This document shows positions 15,953-23,853 of a stretch of DNA of 32,346 nucleotides, one piece after another. The notes under the pieces were generated by a model. It made no database searches, had not been told where the DNA came from, and was given only the letters and a program-made list of their open reading frames with translations. The stretch's first letter is position 1. Each line of letters opens with the position of its first letter. Location of the stretch: assembly GCA_902805635.1 (NCBI GenBank), contig CADCTC010000243.1:1-32346 (forward strand), read 5' to 3'. The position numbers and the translations under genes are program-made. This stretch comes from an uncultured Chloroflexota bacterium (GTDB lineage Bacteria > Chloroflexota > UBA11872 > UBA12225).

Positions 15953-16591
15953 ATGACACGACCGGCACCCTCGGCATCACCGGCGCCTCAGCCGCCCGTG
16001 CCGCCTCAGCCGCCACCCGTTTCGCTGACTGCGACGCGCGTGACGCACGGTGGCCTAACCGGCCGCCACGCTCGCTCGACCAGCCACCGGGCAGTCCTCG
16101 CTTTTCTGTCGTTCGCCACGGGATGCGGTGCCGAGGCATCACGGGCAGCGGACAGGGCACCCCGGCCATCGCCAACGACCGGCAGCGCTCCGACGTCCGC
16201 GCCGACGGCAGTACCATCCACGGCCCCCGCAGCCCCCGCAGCCCCCGCAGCCCCCGCAGCCACGACGGCCACCACGGCGCCGTCGGTGGCCGCGACCGCG
16301 CCTCCGACGCTGCCGCCAGCGCCAGCCGCCACCACCACGACCGTACTGATGCGCGGGAACAAGTTCCTGCCGGAGGAGCTGACGGTGCCGGCGGGCGCGA
16401 CCATCGTGTGGGTGAACGAGGACCCGGAGGATCACGACGTGCTCACGCGTGACCTGCGGGTCGTCTCCCCGGTCATGAAAACGGGGGAGATCTTCACGCT
16501 GGTGCTGAGCGAGCCCGGCAGCTTTGCCTACCTGTGCGACCTGCATGCGAACATGGAGGGAGTGGTGACGGTCACCGCCGCTCGGAGGTGA
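15953..16591 (+). CDS. Cupredoxin (plastocyanin-like) copper protein with Ala/Pro linker
   Basis: A frame of 212 residues from the ATG at 15953, where GAGGAAG lies 14 bases upstream. A downstream GTG near 16040 would place the hydrophobic segment RAVLAFLSFATGC closer to the start, giving a plausible lipoprotein signal with an atypical lipobox (ATGC, C58 here). Residues ~65-128 form an Ala/Pro/Thr-rich linker with a DNA repeat. The C-terminal cupredoxin domain (~129-210) has all four type-1 copper ligands: H161 in PEDHDV, and C195, H198 and M201 in YLCDLHANM. It is probably an outside-facing electron carrier or copper-binding protein. The nearest genes are the sortase and a convergent SDR; no terminal oxidase is in view. 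Confidence 0.82.
   Translation: MTRPAPSASPAPQPPVPPQPPPVSLTATRVTHGGLTGRHARSTSHRAVLAFLSFATGCGAEASRAADRAPRPSPTTGSAPTSAPTAVPSTAPAAPAAPAAPAATTATTAPSVAATAPPTLPPAPAATTTTVLMRGNKFLPEELTVPAGATIVWVNEDPEDHDVLTRDLRVVSPVMKTGEIFTLVLSEPGSFAYLCDLHANMEGVVTVTAARR
16223..16258 (+). repeat. Four perfect copies of a 9-base repeat in the cupredoxin linker
   Basis: GCCCCCGCA is repeated four times in frame, encoding Ala-Pro-Ala four times (residues 91-102). Such minisatellites change copy number by slippage and would alter linker length without breaking the frame. Confidence 0.85.
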
Positions 16592-16653
16592 GCCAAGCGA
16601 GCCGCGCCGACGTGCGAAAGGGGAGCGAGCAACCGTTCGGTCCGGACTCGCGA

Positions 16654-16689
16654 GCCGCCGCGCGCAGGCACCGCTGCCGCGCGGGCGGC
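16654..16689. terminator. Possible bidirectional hairpin between convergent genes
   Basis: GCCGCCGCGCG starting at 16654 pairs, with one bulged base, with CGCGCGGGCGGC ending at 16689. It lies between the stops of the convergent cupredoxin and SDR genes. There is no T tract, and such G+C-rich arms arise easily by chance here. Confidence 0.25.
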
Positions 16690-16690
16690 G

Positions 16691-17536
16691 TCAGCGCCGC
16701 AGCAGGCCACCGCCGTCGAAGACGTAGGTGCCGCCCACCGCGAAGCTGGCGTCGTCGGAGCACAGAAACGCGATGGCCCGGGCCAGCTCCACCGCCTCGG
16801 CGGTGCGGCCCAGCCGCCGCGAGTCGAAGCGGTCCTGGATGTCTGCGCGCGTCTTGCCTTCCAGGGCCAGCCGCTTTTCCGTGAGACCGGTGTAGACGGC
16901 GCCGGGGCAGACGCAGTTCACGCGGATGCCGTCGCCGCAGTAGTCGATCGCCATCTCGCGCGACAGGGTCAGCACCCCGCCCTTGGAGGCGGCGTAGGGC
17001 GCATTGTTCTTGAGCGGCGTGAACGCCTGGACGGACGAGATGTTCATCACCGCGCCGCCCCCGCGCGCTCGGATGTGCGGGATGATGTACTTGCTGACGA
17101 GGTACGTGCCCTTGAGGTTCACGCCCAGCACGTAATCCCACTCGTCTTCCTCGGTGGTCTCGACGGTGTGGTTGGGCAGCCCGATGCCGGCGGCGTTGAC
17201 CAGGATGTCGATGCCGCCGAACGTCTCCACCGTCTCGCGCGCCAGCCGCTCGGCGCCCGCCCGCTTGGAGACGTCCACCTGGACGAAGTGGGCGCGTCCG
17301 CCGCGCTCCCGCACGCCCGCCACGGTGGCGGTTCCCGCCTCCGCCGTCCAGTCGCCGATGACCACGGCAGCGCCTTCCGCGGCGAACAGCTCCGCGGTGG
17401 CCCGGCCGATGCCGGAGGCGCCGCCGGTGACGACCGCCACCCTTGCGCCGAAGCGCCCCGGCGCCTGAGGAGGCGTGTCGCCCGCGGGGGCCGGGTGGCC
17501 CGTGGGGGACAGGTCGCCGTGCATGGGGATCATCAT
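16691..17536 (-). CDS. SDR-family NAD(P)-dependent dehydrogenase
   Basis: A 281-residue classical short-chain dehydrogenase/reductase. The cofactor motif TGGASGIG is at residues 37-44, NAAG at 114-117, catalytic S168 in NISSVQ, and Y181 and K185 in YAASK. PGAVYTGLTEKR follows as the substrate loop. The N-terminal ~28 residues are extra to the usual fold and proline-rich, so the true start may lie downstream; ATGs at 17536, 17533 and 17524 are all in frame and hard to separate. The frame runs on upstream to 18070 only by chance and overlaps the divergent gene. Likely a cytoplasmic sugar, polyol or alcohol dehydrogenase. It is divergent from the epimerase-like gene across 121 bases. Confidence 0.88.
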   Translation of the reverse strand: MMIPMHGDLSPTGHPAPAGDTPPQAPGRFGARVAVVTGGASGIGRATAELFAAEGAAVVIGDWTAEAGTATVAGVRERGGRAHFVQVDVSKRAGAERLARETVETFGGIDILVNAAGIGLPNHTVETTEEDEWDYVLGVNLKGTYLVSKYIIPHIRARGGGAVMNISSVQAFTPLKNNAPYAASKGGVLTLSREMAIDYCGDGIRVNCVCPGAVYTGLTEKRLALEGKTRADIQDRFDSRRLGRTAEAVELARAIAFLCSDDASFAVGGTYVFDGGGLLRR

Positions 17537-17657
17537 ACGCCACCGGTGTGGCCCGGAGCTTGCCGTAAAAGATGATCTGCCTGCATCGGCCGGCTGTGTC
17601 GGACCTCGGCGGTCAGCTCCCCGTGCCGGGCGCGAACGGCTATCATGGCCGCCTGCC

Positions 17658-19361
17658 ATGACTCCTGGTTTTGCCGGCCCCGAGGCGCCAGATGCGGGCC
17701 GCGGTGCATCCGCTCGTGGCGAACGCTGCACCGTCACCGGTGCTGATACTCTCCTGGCTCGCGCGTTGACCACTGCGCTTGGTGCTGATCGTGCGCCGGG
17801 CGACCTGCGCGACCAAGACGTGGCGGCGCGCGCGGTCGAGGGCGTGGACACCCTGTTCCACCTGGCGCCGCTCTGGCCGGACCTCTCATCTGGCACCCTG
17901 GACCACGAGCTGCTGGACCACGCCTCGCGGGGGACGTACGTCCTGCTCACGGCGGCAGTCCGCGCGGGTGTGCGCCGCGTGGTGCTGGCCAGCACGCTGG
18001 ACCTCTTCGAGGCGTATCCCGAAGAGTGGTGGGTCAGCGAGGCGTGGCAGCCCCGCCCGACCAGCGACACCGGGCAGATCGCGGCGCACCTTGCCGAGTG
18101 TTCGGCGCGCGAGATCAGCCGGGTCGAGCCGCTGCACGTGATCTGCCTGCGCCTGGGGCACGTCGTGGATGGCGTCTCGACAGCGGGCCGGGTCTACGAC
18201 CCGCGCTGGCTGCACGTGGAGGACGCGGTGCAGGCGTTTCGCCGCGCCGTGAAGTTCGACCTCTCCTCACCTCAGTTCGCCACCACTGGTCCCGCGCTGC
18301 ACGGCTGGTGGGTCTTCCACATCCCCGGCGGCGGCGCGCACACCCGCCTCCCGCTGGCCCATGCCCGCCAGCCTCGCTTCGGCTACGCGCCGCTGCACAC
18401 CTTCGCTGAATCTGGCGAAGCACCGGCTGGCACCGCTCTGGGCGGTGCACTCACCGCCGCGGCGGCCGGACGGCCAGGCGCCGCCGCGGTGGCGGATCGG
18501 CTGCCGGGTGGCTCACGTGCCACGCACACGCAGCGGTCCGCGCAGCGGCCAATACGCAACGTCGTCGTCTTCGGCGCGGGCGGCCCGCTCGCGTCGGCCA
18601 CGGCCTCCATCCTGGCGGCGCGGTACGCGCTGCGACTGACCGACCTCCGCGCGCTGCGGGAGATCGCCGCCGATCCGCGGGCGAACATGCCGGGACGGCC
18701 CTCACCCCCGCTGCTCGGCCCGCCACACGAGTTGCGCGAAGTGGACGTGAGCGACCCTGAGCAAGTGCTAGCCGCGTGCGAGGGCATGGACGCTATCGTG
18801 AACTGCTCGGTGGTGCGCCCGCATCCCGTGGGCGCCTTCCGCGTCAACACCGTCGGCGCCTACAACATCGCGCGCGCCGCCGTGGCGCACGGCATCCGCC
18901 GCGTGGTGCAGACCGGTCCGCAGCAGGTCACCCTGGACCGGCCGGGCGGCTACTGGTGGGACTTCGGCGTCCCTGACGATGCGCCGGCGCGCCCTGGCTC
19001 CCTGCTGTACAGCCACAGCAAGTACCTGGGCCAGGAGGTGCTGCGCATCTTCGCCGAACAGCATGACCTGGAGATCCCGGTGCTCCTCTTCTCACGCTTC
19101 GTGGACCCCGCGGTCAACCGGTCCAACATCGACGGCATGTTTCCCATGACGGTGTCGTGGAACGATGCCGGCCACGCCATCCGCTGCGCGCTCGAGGCGC
19201 CGCTGCCGCACCCTTTTGAGGTCTTCCATATCCTGGCCGACCTGCCGCACGGCAAGTACTCCAACGAGAAGGCCAGGCGACTGCTGGGCTGGCAGCCCCA
19301 GGACACCCTCCAGCACCTCTGGGGCCGCCGCCACACGCTCGAGGAAGAAGGGTCGCGCTAG
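17658..19361 (+). CDS. Tandem two-domain NAD-dependent epimerase/dehydratase-like protein
   Basis: A 567-residue protein built from two extended-SDR halves. Half 1 (~22-245) has a worn nucleotide motif (TVTGADTLLA), GVDTLFHLAP and GVRRVVLASTLDLF, but where YxxxK should stand it reads TGQIAAHLAE, so it is probably non-catalytic. A polar Ala/Gly-rich linker (~250-298) follows. Half 2 (~300-560) has NVVVFGAGGPLASATASILA, GMDAIVNCSV, GIRRVVQTGP and an intact Y451-S-H-S-K455. The fold family changes sugars at the nucleotide-sugar or free-sugar level, but the substrate is not evident. The ATG at 17658 is chosen because the frame upstream overlaps the divergent SDR and has no signal. A strong promoter for the next gene follows. 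Confidence 0.8.
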   Translation: MTPGFAGPEAPDAGRGASARGERCTVTGADTLLARALTTALGADRAPGDLRDQDVAARAVEGVDTLFHLAPLWPDLSSGTLDHELLDHASRGTYVLLTAAVRAGVRRVVLASTLDLFEAYPEEWWVSEAWQPRPTSDTGQIAAHLAECSAREISRVEPLHVICLRLGHVVDGVSTAGRVYDPRWLHVEDAVQAFRRAVKFDLSSPQFATTGPALHGWWVFHIPGGGAHTRLPLAHARQPRFGYAPLHTFAESGEAPAGTALGGALTAAAAGRPGAAAVADRLPGGSRATHTQRSAQRPIRNVVVFGAGGPLASATASILAARYALRLTDLRALREIAADPRANMPGRPSPPLLGPPHELREVDVSDPEQVLAACEGMDAIVNCSVVRPHPVGAFRVNTVGAYNIARAAVAHGIRRVVQTGPQQVTLDRPGGYWWDFGVPDDAPARPGSLLYSHSKYLGQEVLRIFAEQHDLEIPVLLFSRFVDPAVNRSNIDGMFPMTVSWNDAGHAIRCALEAPLPHPFEVFHILADLPHGKYSNEKARRLLGWQPQDTLQHLWGRRHTLEEEGSR

Positions 19362-19413
19362 AGGTGTTCCGAATGGCTTCGGCGGGCCGGTACAGGCGGC
19401 CCTTGTGGGAGAG

Positions 19414-19442
19414 TTGACGCCCGCCTTCGGTGCGGATATGGT
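19414..19442 (+). promoter_or_regulatory. Sigma-70-type promoter for the 19482 lipoprotein gene
   Basis: TTGACG at 19414-19419 and TATGGT at 19437-19442 are separated by exactly 17 bases, a good housekeeping-type promoter. Transcription would begin near 19450, giving a leader of about 30 bases with GAGGAGGAAG as ribosome binding site before the ATG at 19482. No operator palindrome is obvious. Confidence 0.5.
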
Positions 19443-19481
19443 GGACACACGCCCCCACTTCGGTCGAGGAGGAAGAACCAC

Positions 19482-20918
19482 ATGCCAAGCGGTGAAGCAG
19501 CGATTCTGACGCGACGCCTGTTCCTGCGCACAGCCGTGAGCGCGGCACCACCCCTGGTGCTGGCGGCCTGTGGCGCTGCGGGGTCTGCTCCCGGCACTGG
19601 ATCGACGGGTGGCACCAAGCAGCCGGTCAAGATAGCCTACTGGGGCAAGTGGACCGGCGCGAGCGAGGAGCCCGAGAACGCCGTCATCGCCAACTTCCAG
19701 CAGAAGTTCTCCCACATCACCGTGGAGGGACTGGACAACAGCCAGCTGGCGGGCGAGGGGGCGCTGGACCGCGAGAAGTTCGTGGCGGCGCTCGCCGCGG
19801 GCAACCCGCCCGAGACGATCAAGATCGACCGCTTCAAGATGGGTGGCCACGGCGCCAGGGGCGCAACGACCGTGCTGGACGACCTCGTCAAGCGCGACAA
19901 GATCGACATGAAGAAGTTCTACGCCGCCACCGTGGAGGAGGTGATGTACCCGCCGGGCCAGGGCAGCAAGATCACGGCGCTGCCCTGGAACACTGACGAC
20001 CGGGCGCTCTACTACAACAAGAAGCACTTCGCCGAGGCCGGCCTGGACCCCAACAAGCCGCCCAAGACGTGGGAGGAGGCGCTGGACGTGGGCAAGAAGC
20101 TCACCAAGACCGAGGGCGGCCGCCTTCTCCGCCCAGGATACGTCGGCTGGGGGGCCAACACCAACTGGGGCATCGGCCTACACTGGGCAGCCGGCGGCCA
20201 GTGGTTGAAGCCGGGACCGGACGGCAAGCCCAACCGTAGGGCGGCGTTCAATGACGTCAAGGGGCGAGCGACGCTCGAGCACGTCAAGGCCACGGTCGAC
20301 CAGATCTTCGGCAGCTTCCAGGCGTACGAGGACTGGCGCACCCGCTGGGGACCGCGCGAGCAGGGCGCCTGGTTCAACGACGGCATCTCCATGGGCGTCA
20401 CGGGCGTGTGGGAGCTGGGCAACTTCAAGCTGTATGGCAAGCACGTGGACTTCGGTGTGGCGCCGGCCCCCCGCCCGCGTGGAATGGAGGGCACGCCCGT
20501 CACCTGGGCGGGCGGCTTCGCGCTCGCCATTCCCACCGGCATCAAGGGCGATAAGTTCGACGCGGCGTGGGAGTTCCTCAAGCACTACTGCTACACCAAG
20601 GACGCGCAGGTTCTGTTCGGCTCGCGCACCGGCCAGATGCCGGCGCTCCTAGAAGCCGCCGAAGACAAGGCTTACAAGGAGAGCGACCCCCGCATGCCCG
20701 TTTTCGTGGACGTGATGAAGCATGCCAAGATCCGCGACGTCACGCCGGCCGGTGACGAGATCTGGACCAACGACCAGGCGAGGACGCGCAACTACGCGAT
20801 GGCCGAGTTGGGGCCGCGCGTCCTGGAGGGGCAGCGCACGATCCCGGACATCCTCGCTGAGTCCGAGAAGCACGTCAACCAGACATTGGACGAGGCCTGG
20901 GCCCGCGCCGGACGGTGA
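19482..20918 (+). CDS. Extracellular sugar-binding lipoprotein (ABC family 1), Tat-type signal
   Basis: A 478-residue binding protein. LTRRLFLRTAVSAAPPLVLA (residues 9-28) carries twin arginines, followed by lipobox LAAC with C30 as anchor. The mature domain starts KIAYWGKWTGASEEPENAVI and includes ITALPWNTDDRALYYNKKHF, TWEEALDVGKKL and WGANTNWGIGLHWAAGGQWL, all common in oligosaccharide-binding proteins. A close Shine-Dalgarno and a sigma-70-like promoter lie upstream. Another binding protein gene follows 148 bases on, without an intervening permease. Tryptophans and tyrosines are plentiful, in line with stacking on sugar rings. The ligand is unknown. Confidence 0.92.
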   Translation: MPSGEAAILTRRLFLRTAVSAAPPLVLAACGAAGSAPGTGSTGGTKQPVKIAYWGKWTGASEEPENAVIANFQQKFSHITVEGLDNSQLAGEGALDREKFVAALAAGNPPETIKIDRFKMGGHGARGATTVLDDLVKRDKIDMKKFYAATVEEVMYPPGQGSKITALPWNTDDRALYYNKKHFAEAGLDPNKPPKTWEEALDVGKKLTKTEGGRLLRPGYVGWGANTNWGIGLHWAAGGQWLKPGPDGKPNRRAAFNDVKGRATLEHVKATVDQIFGSFQAYEDWRTRWGPREQGAWFNDGISMGVTGVWELGNFKLYGKHVDFGVAPAPRPRGMEGTPVTWAGGFALAIPTGIKGDKFDAAWEFLKHYCYTKDAQVLFGSRTGQMPALLEAAEDKAYKESDPRMPVFVDVMKHAKIRDVTPAGDEIWTNDQARTRNYAMAELGPRVLEGQRTIPDILAESEKHVNQTLDEAWARAGR

Positions 20919-20989
20919 GCCGGTGATCTCGTCGCGCAGCTCGATGTCATTGAAGAGGAACGGCCAGCGTCCCTAGGCAAGACCGGCGC

Positions 20990-21018
20990 TTGACGTCACG
21001 CGCAGACGGTGCAAGGAT
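20990..21018 (+). promoter_or_regulatory. Weak promoter candidate for the 21067 lipoprotein gene
   Basis: TTGACG at 20990-20995 matches the -35 of the promoter upstream of the preceding gene, and 17 bases later AAGGAT fits a -10 only poorly (3 of 6). A CGGTGC sequence also occurs downstream of the -35 in both promoters. It lies about 70 bases before the start codon. Confidence 0.25.
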
Positions 21019-21066
21019 GGAATAGGCGCCCCGGGGCGCGACACCACAGCACAGAGGGAAGCACGT

Positions 21067-22449
21067 ATGGCACGCATGGCGCGCATGGCACAGACGTACA
21101 GCCGCAGGGGGATGCACCGGCTGGGCGCCGCGCTGGGGGCGCTTGGCGCAACCGCGGCCGGCGCCGCGCTGACCGCCTGCGGCGGCGAGGCGCAGGGGCC
21201 GGGCGCGGGACAGCCGGCCAAGCTGGCCGGCCCCAAGGAGATCTCTTACGCGAGCTGGAGCTCCAACCTGACCAGCCCGTCCGCCGAGGCGACGCGCAAG
21301 GCGTTCAGCGAACAGTTCAGCGGGGTCAAATTCGAGGAGCAGGTGACGCCCTGGGCGGAGTACATCAACAAGCAGGTGGTGCTGATGGCCTCCGGCTCGG
21401 CCCCGGACGTGGTCACCAGCGAGAACGAGCAGTTCCCCGCCTTCGCCAAGGGGCAGCTCTTCCGGCCACTGGCGCCCTTCATGAACAGGGACAAGACCGT
21501 CGCGGCCAAGGACTTCTACCCCCAGCTGACCGCCGGCTACACCTACAACGGCGAGCTGTTCTGCCTGCCGGGGGACTTGGCACCCATTTCTGCGGTCTTT
21601 GCCAACAAGCAGCTCTTTGACGCCGCGGGGCTGCAGATCCCGACCGAGGCTGCGAGCAACAACTTCACCTGGGACAACGTGGTGGAGCTGGCGCGCAAGC
21701 TGACCAAGCCGGACGGCAGCCAGTACGGTCTGCTGGTGGAGTATTTCGAGAGCGTGCCGTACTCAGGCAACGCGTACTTCGTGAACGACCGGCTCAAGCC
21801 CACCAAGGGCGCCATGGACGACCCCAAGTGGGCCAAGTCAGTCGACATGTGGGTGGACTGGACGACCAAGACGAAGATCCAGCCGACGGGCGCCGACCGG
21901 GACCGGCTGGGGCAGAAGGACTATTGGGCGCTGTTCGCGCAGAACAACGTGGCGATGTACGTCACCGGCCCGTGGCAGATCGGCAACTTCATGCGCATGA
22001 CGCCCGACCTCAAGTGGGACATGTTCTGGGTGCCCAAGCTGCAGACCGGCGCGACGCGCAAGTTCCGTACGGGCGGATCGGGCGTGGGCGTGACCAAGAA
22101 CGCGCGCAACCCGGACCTGGCGTGGGAGTGGGTCAAGTTCAACAATACGAAGCCCGGTTACGAGGTCCGGCTGCCGCACAACGCGCCCACCGTAGTGGGC
22201 CTGCGCGCCCACATCCCCTCCAACGAGCTGGAAGTCGCGCGCGTGAAGAAGCTGGGTCTGGCGAACGTGGACGTCCTGGTCAAGGGCGCCGCCGACGTGC
22301 TGTGGTGGCCATTCCACGCCGAATGGCCGCGTATCAAGGGCGACGTGATCAACACGGACATGGGCAAGATGCAGCGCGGGGAGGTGCCCGCCCCGGCAAC
22401 GCTCAAAGACGTGAACGAGCGCCTCACCCGCGAGCTGCAGACAGGCTAG
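21067..22449 (+). CDS. Extracellular sugar-binding lipoprotein (ABC family 1), Tat-type signal
   Basis: A 460-residue binding protein. The start region is a triple near-repeat of nine bases, giving MARMARMAQ, so ATGs at 21067, 21076 and 21085 are all possible; AGAGGGAAG upstream best fits the first. YSRRGMHRLGAALGALGATA holds twin arginines, and ALTAC provides lipid anchor C38. The mature domain has EISYASWSSNLTSPSAEATR, LMASGSAPDVVTSENEQF and FAQNNVAMYVTGPWQIGNF, typical of the sugar-binding family. It is co-directional with the binding protein gene before it and convergent with the one after it; 37 bases separate the two stops. Ligand unknown. Confidence 0.92.
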   Translation: MARMARMAQTYSRRGMHRLGAALGALGATAAGAALTACGGEAQGPGAGQPAKLAGPKEISYASWSSNLTSPSAEATRKAFSEQFSGVKFEEQVTPWAEYINKQVVLMASGSAPDVVTSENEQFPAFAKGQLFRPLAPFMNRDKTVAAKDFYPQLTAGYTYNGELFCLPGDLAPISAVFANKQLFDAAGLQIPTEAASNNFTWDNVVELARKLTKPDGSQYGLLVEYFESVPYSGNAYFVNDRLKPTKGAMDDPKWAKSVDMWVDWTTKTKIQPTGADRDRLGQKDYWALFAQNNVAMYVTGPWQIGNFMRMTPDLKWDMFWVPKLQTGATRKFRTGGSGVGVTKNARNPDLAWEWVKFNNTKPGYEVRLPHNAPTVVGLRAHIPSNELEVARVKKLGLANVDVLVKGAADVLWWPFHAEWPRIKGDVINTDMGKMQRGEVPAPATLKDVNERLTRELQTG

Positions 22450-22486
22450 CCGTGAGCTAGCCCTCAGCCACGGTCATCACCGCAGA

Positions 22487-23842
22487 CTACCCCGCCAGGA
22501 TAGCGTTCACCTTGCGCACCACCTCGGCCATGGCGTCCCTGGCGGGGCGCTGCCCGGTGTAGACCGTGTCTAGCCCAGTGCTGATCTCCTTGTCCATCTC
22601 GTCGAACCGCGCCACGTACGGCATGGCCTTGGCGATCTGTGCCGTGTCCAGCACCACCTGCTTGGTGATCCCCTCGTCCACGCCGACGTATGCCTTGAGC
22701 GCGGACGTGCGGGCGGAGACGACCTTGCCCTCCACCGCAACGTAGCGCTGCATCTCCGGGCCGGTGTAGTGGCCCAGCCACGACCAGGCGGTGTCCTTCT
22801 CCTTGGAGTCCTGGGAGAGGATCAGGCTAGGCCCCTTCACCGTGCTGACGCGGGTGATCTTGCCCTTGGGGACCACGGCGATGTCCCACTGGAAGCTCGG
22901 CTTGGCGCGCTGCGACGTGCTGAGGAAGCCGGGGTCGCCGACGTGGAAGAGGATGCGGCCTGCCTGCCAAAGCTGCTGCGCGTTCTGGCCGCCCATCTCT
23001 TCGGGCGTGGGGTTCACCTTGTGCTTCTGGCGCAGGTCCCCGATCCACTGGATCGCCTCGACGGCCGGCGCTTGGTCGAGCAGGCACTTCTTCTCGTCCT
23101 TGTCCAGCACGTCGCCACCATTGTCGCGCACCGGCAGCTCGTAGGGCGGCAGCGTCATGCCAAGCACGTCTGGCGTGCGGGCGCGCACGGCGCGCACCAC
23201 CTCCGGTAGCTTGTCCCAGTCCCAGCTCGCGTCCGGCTTGGAAACTCCGGCTTGCTGGAGCAGATTGGTGTTGTAGAAGAGGAACCACAGGCCCATCTGC
23301 AGCGGGATGGCGTGCCACTTGCCGTTCTTCTGGGCGCGGACCTGCGTGGCAGGCGTAATGTCTTCCGGCTGCCACGTCTTGCCGTCGCGCTTGATGTACG
23401 GCGTCAGGTCCGCCAGCGAGCCGCGCGCCCGCAGCGGCTCCACGAACTGCGGGTTGAGCGCCGAGATGTCGGGCGTGGTGCCGGCGGCGGCGAGCGAGAG
23501 GTACTTCTCCATCACCGAGCCGGTGGCCACCACCTGCTCCACGTTCACCTGCGGGTGCTGCGCCTGGAATACCTTGAGCGCGTGGGGGAAGAGCACGTTC
23601 TGCGGGTCGGTCGGGCTGAACCAATTGAGGTAAGAGAGCGTCACCGGCTTGCTGGAGACGGCGCCGGGCTTCGTCTCGGTCGATCCGCTCCCCGCGGCGC
23701 CACCGCCGGCTCCACACGCGGCCAGGACCGGCGCGGCGAGCACAGCGGACGACGAGAGCAAGAAACGGCGTGTGGTGCGGCTGCGGAGGGCAGTGCTGGC
23801 AGGTGTGGCGATGACGGTGTTCATGGCTTCATTGTGCAGCAT
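22487..23842 (-). CDS. Extracellular sugar-binding lipoprotein (ABC family 1), Tat-type signal
   Basis: A 451-residue binding protein. The start at 23842 has GGAG seven bases upstream, whereas the ATG at 23824 (MNTVIATP) has no such site, so the longer form is preferred. TTRRFLLSSSAVLAAPVLAA follows with twin arginines and lipid anchor C43. Mature features are VTLSYLNWFSPTDPQNVLFP, LAAAGTTPDISALNPQFVEP, IPLQMGLWFLFYNTNLLQQA and QLWQAGRILFHVGDPGFL. The family binds oligosaccharides for ABC import. Its start codon is only 11 bases from that of the divergent GH106-like enzyme, so the two control regions overlap coding sequence. No transporter membrane gene adjoins. Confidence 0.92.
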   Translation of the reverse strand: MLHNEAMNTVIATPASTALRSRTTRRFLLSSSAVLAAPVLAACGAGGGAAGSGSTETKPGAVSSKPVTLSYLNWFSPTDPQNVLFPHALKVFQAQHPQVNVEQVVATGSVMEKYLSLAAAGTTPDISALNPQFVEPLRARGSLADLTPYIKRDGKTWQPEDITPATQVRAQKNGKWHAIPLQMGLWFLFYNTNLLQQAGVSKPDASWDWDKLPEVVRAVRARTPDVLGMTLPPYELPVRDNGGDVLDKDEKKCLLDQAPAVEAIQWIGDLRQKHKVNPTPEEMGGQNAQQLWQAGRILFHVGDPGFLSTSQRAKPSFQWDIAVVPKGKITRVSTVKGPSLILSQDSKEKDTAWSWLGHYTGPEMQRYVAVEGKVVSARTSALKAYVGVDEGITKQVVLDTAQIAKAMPYVARFDEMDKEISTGLDTVYTGQRPARDAMAEVVRKVNAILAG

Positions 23843-23853
23843 ACTTCGGCTCC

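Noticed and set aside
15727-15954. 75-residue minus-strand frame opening MRETHFLATGAEPQ
   Set aside because: It fills the gap between sortase and cupredoxin and looks slightly protein-like at its start, but has no ribosome binding site, turns into Pro/Arg-rich noise and overlaps the sortase end.
16223-16258. Short direct repeats as a possible CRISPR array
   Set aside because: The copies are 9 bases long, directly adjoining and in frame within a linker; there are no spacers.
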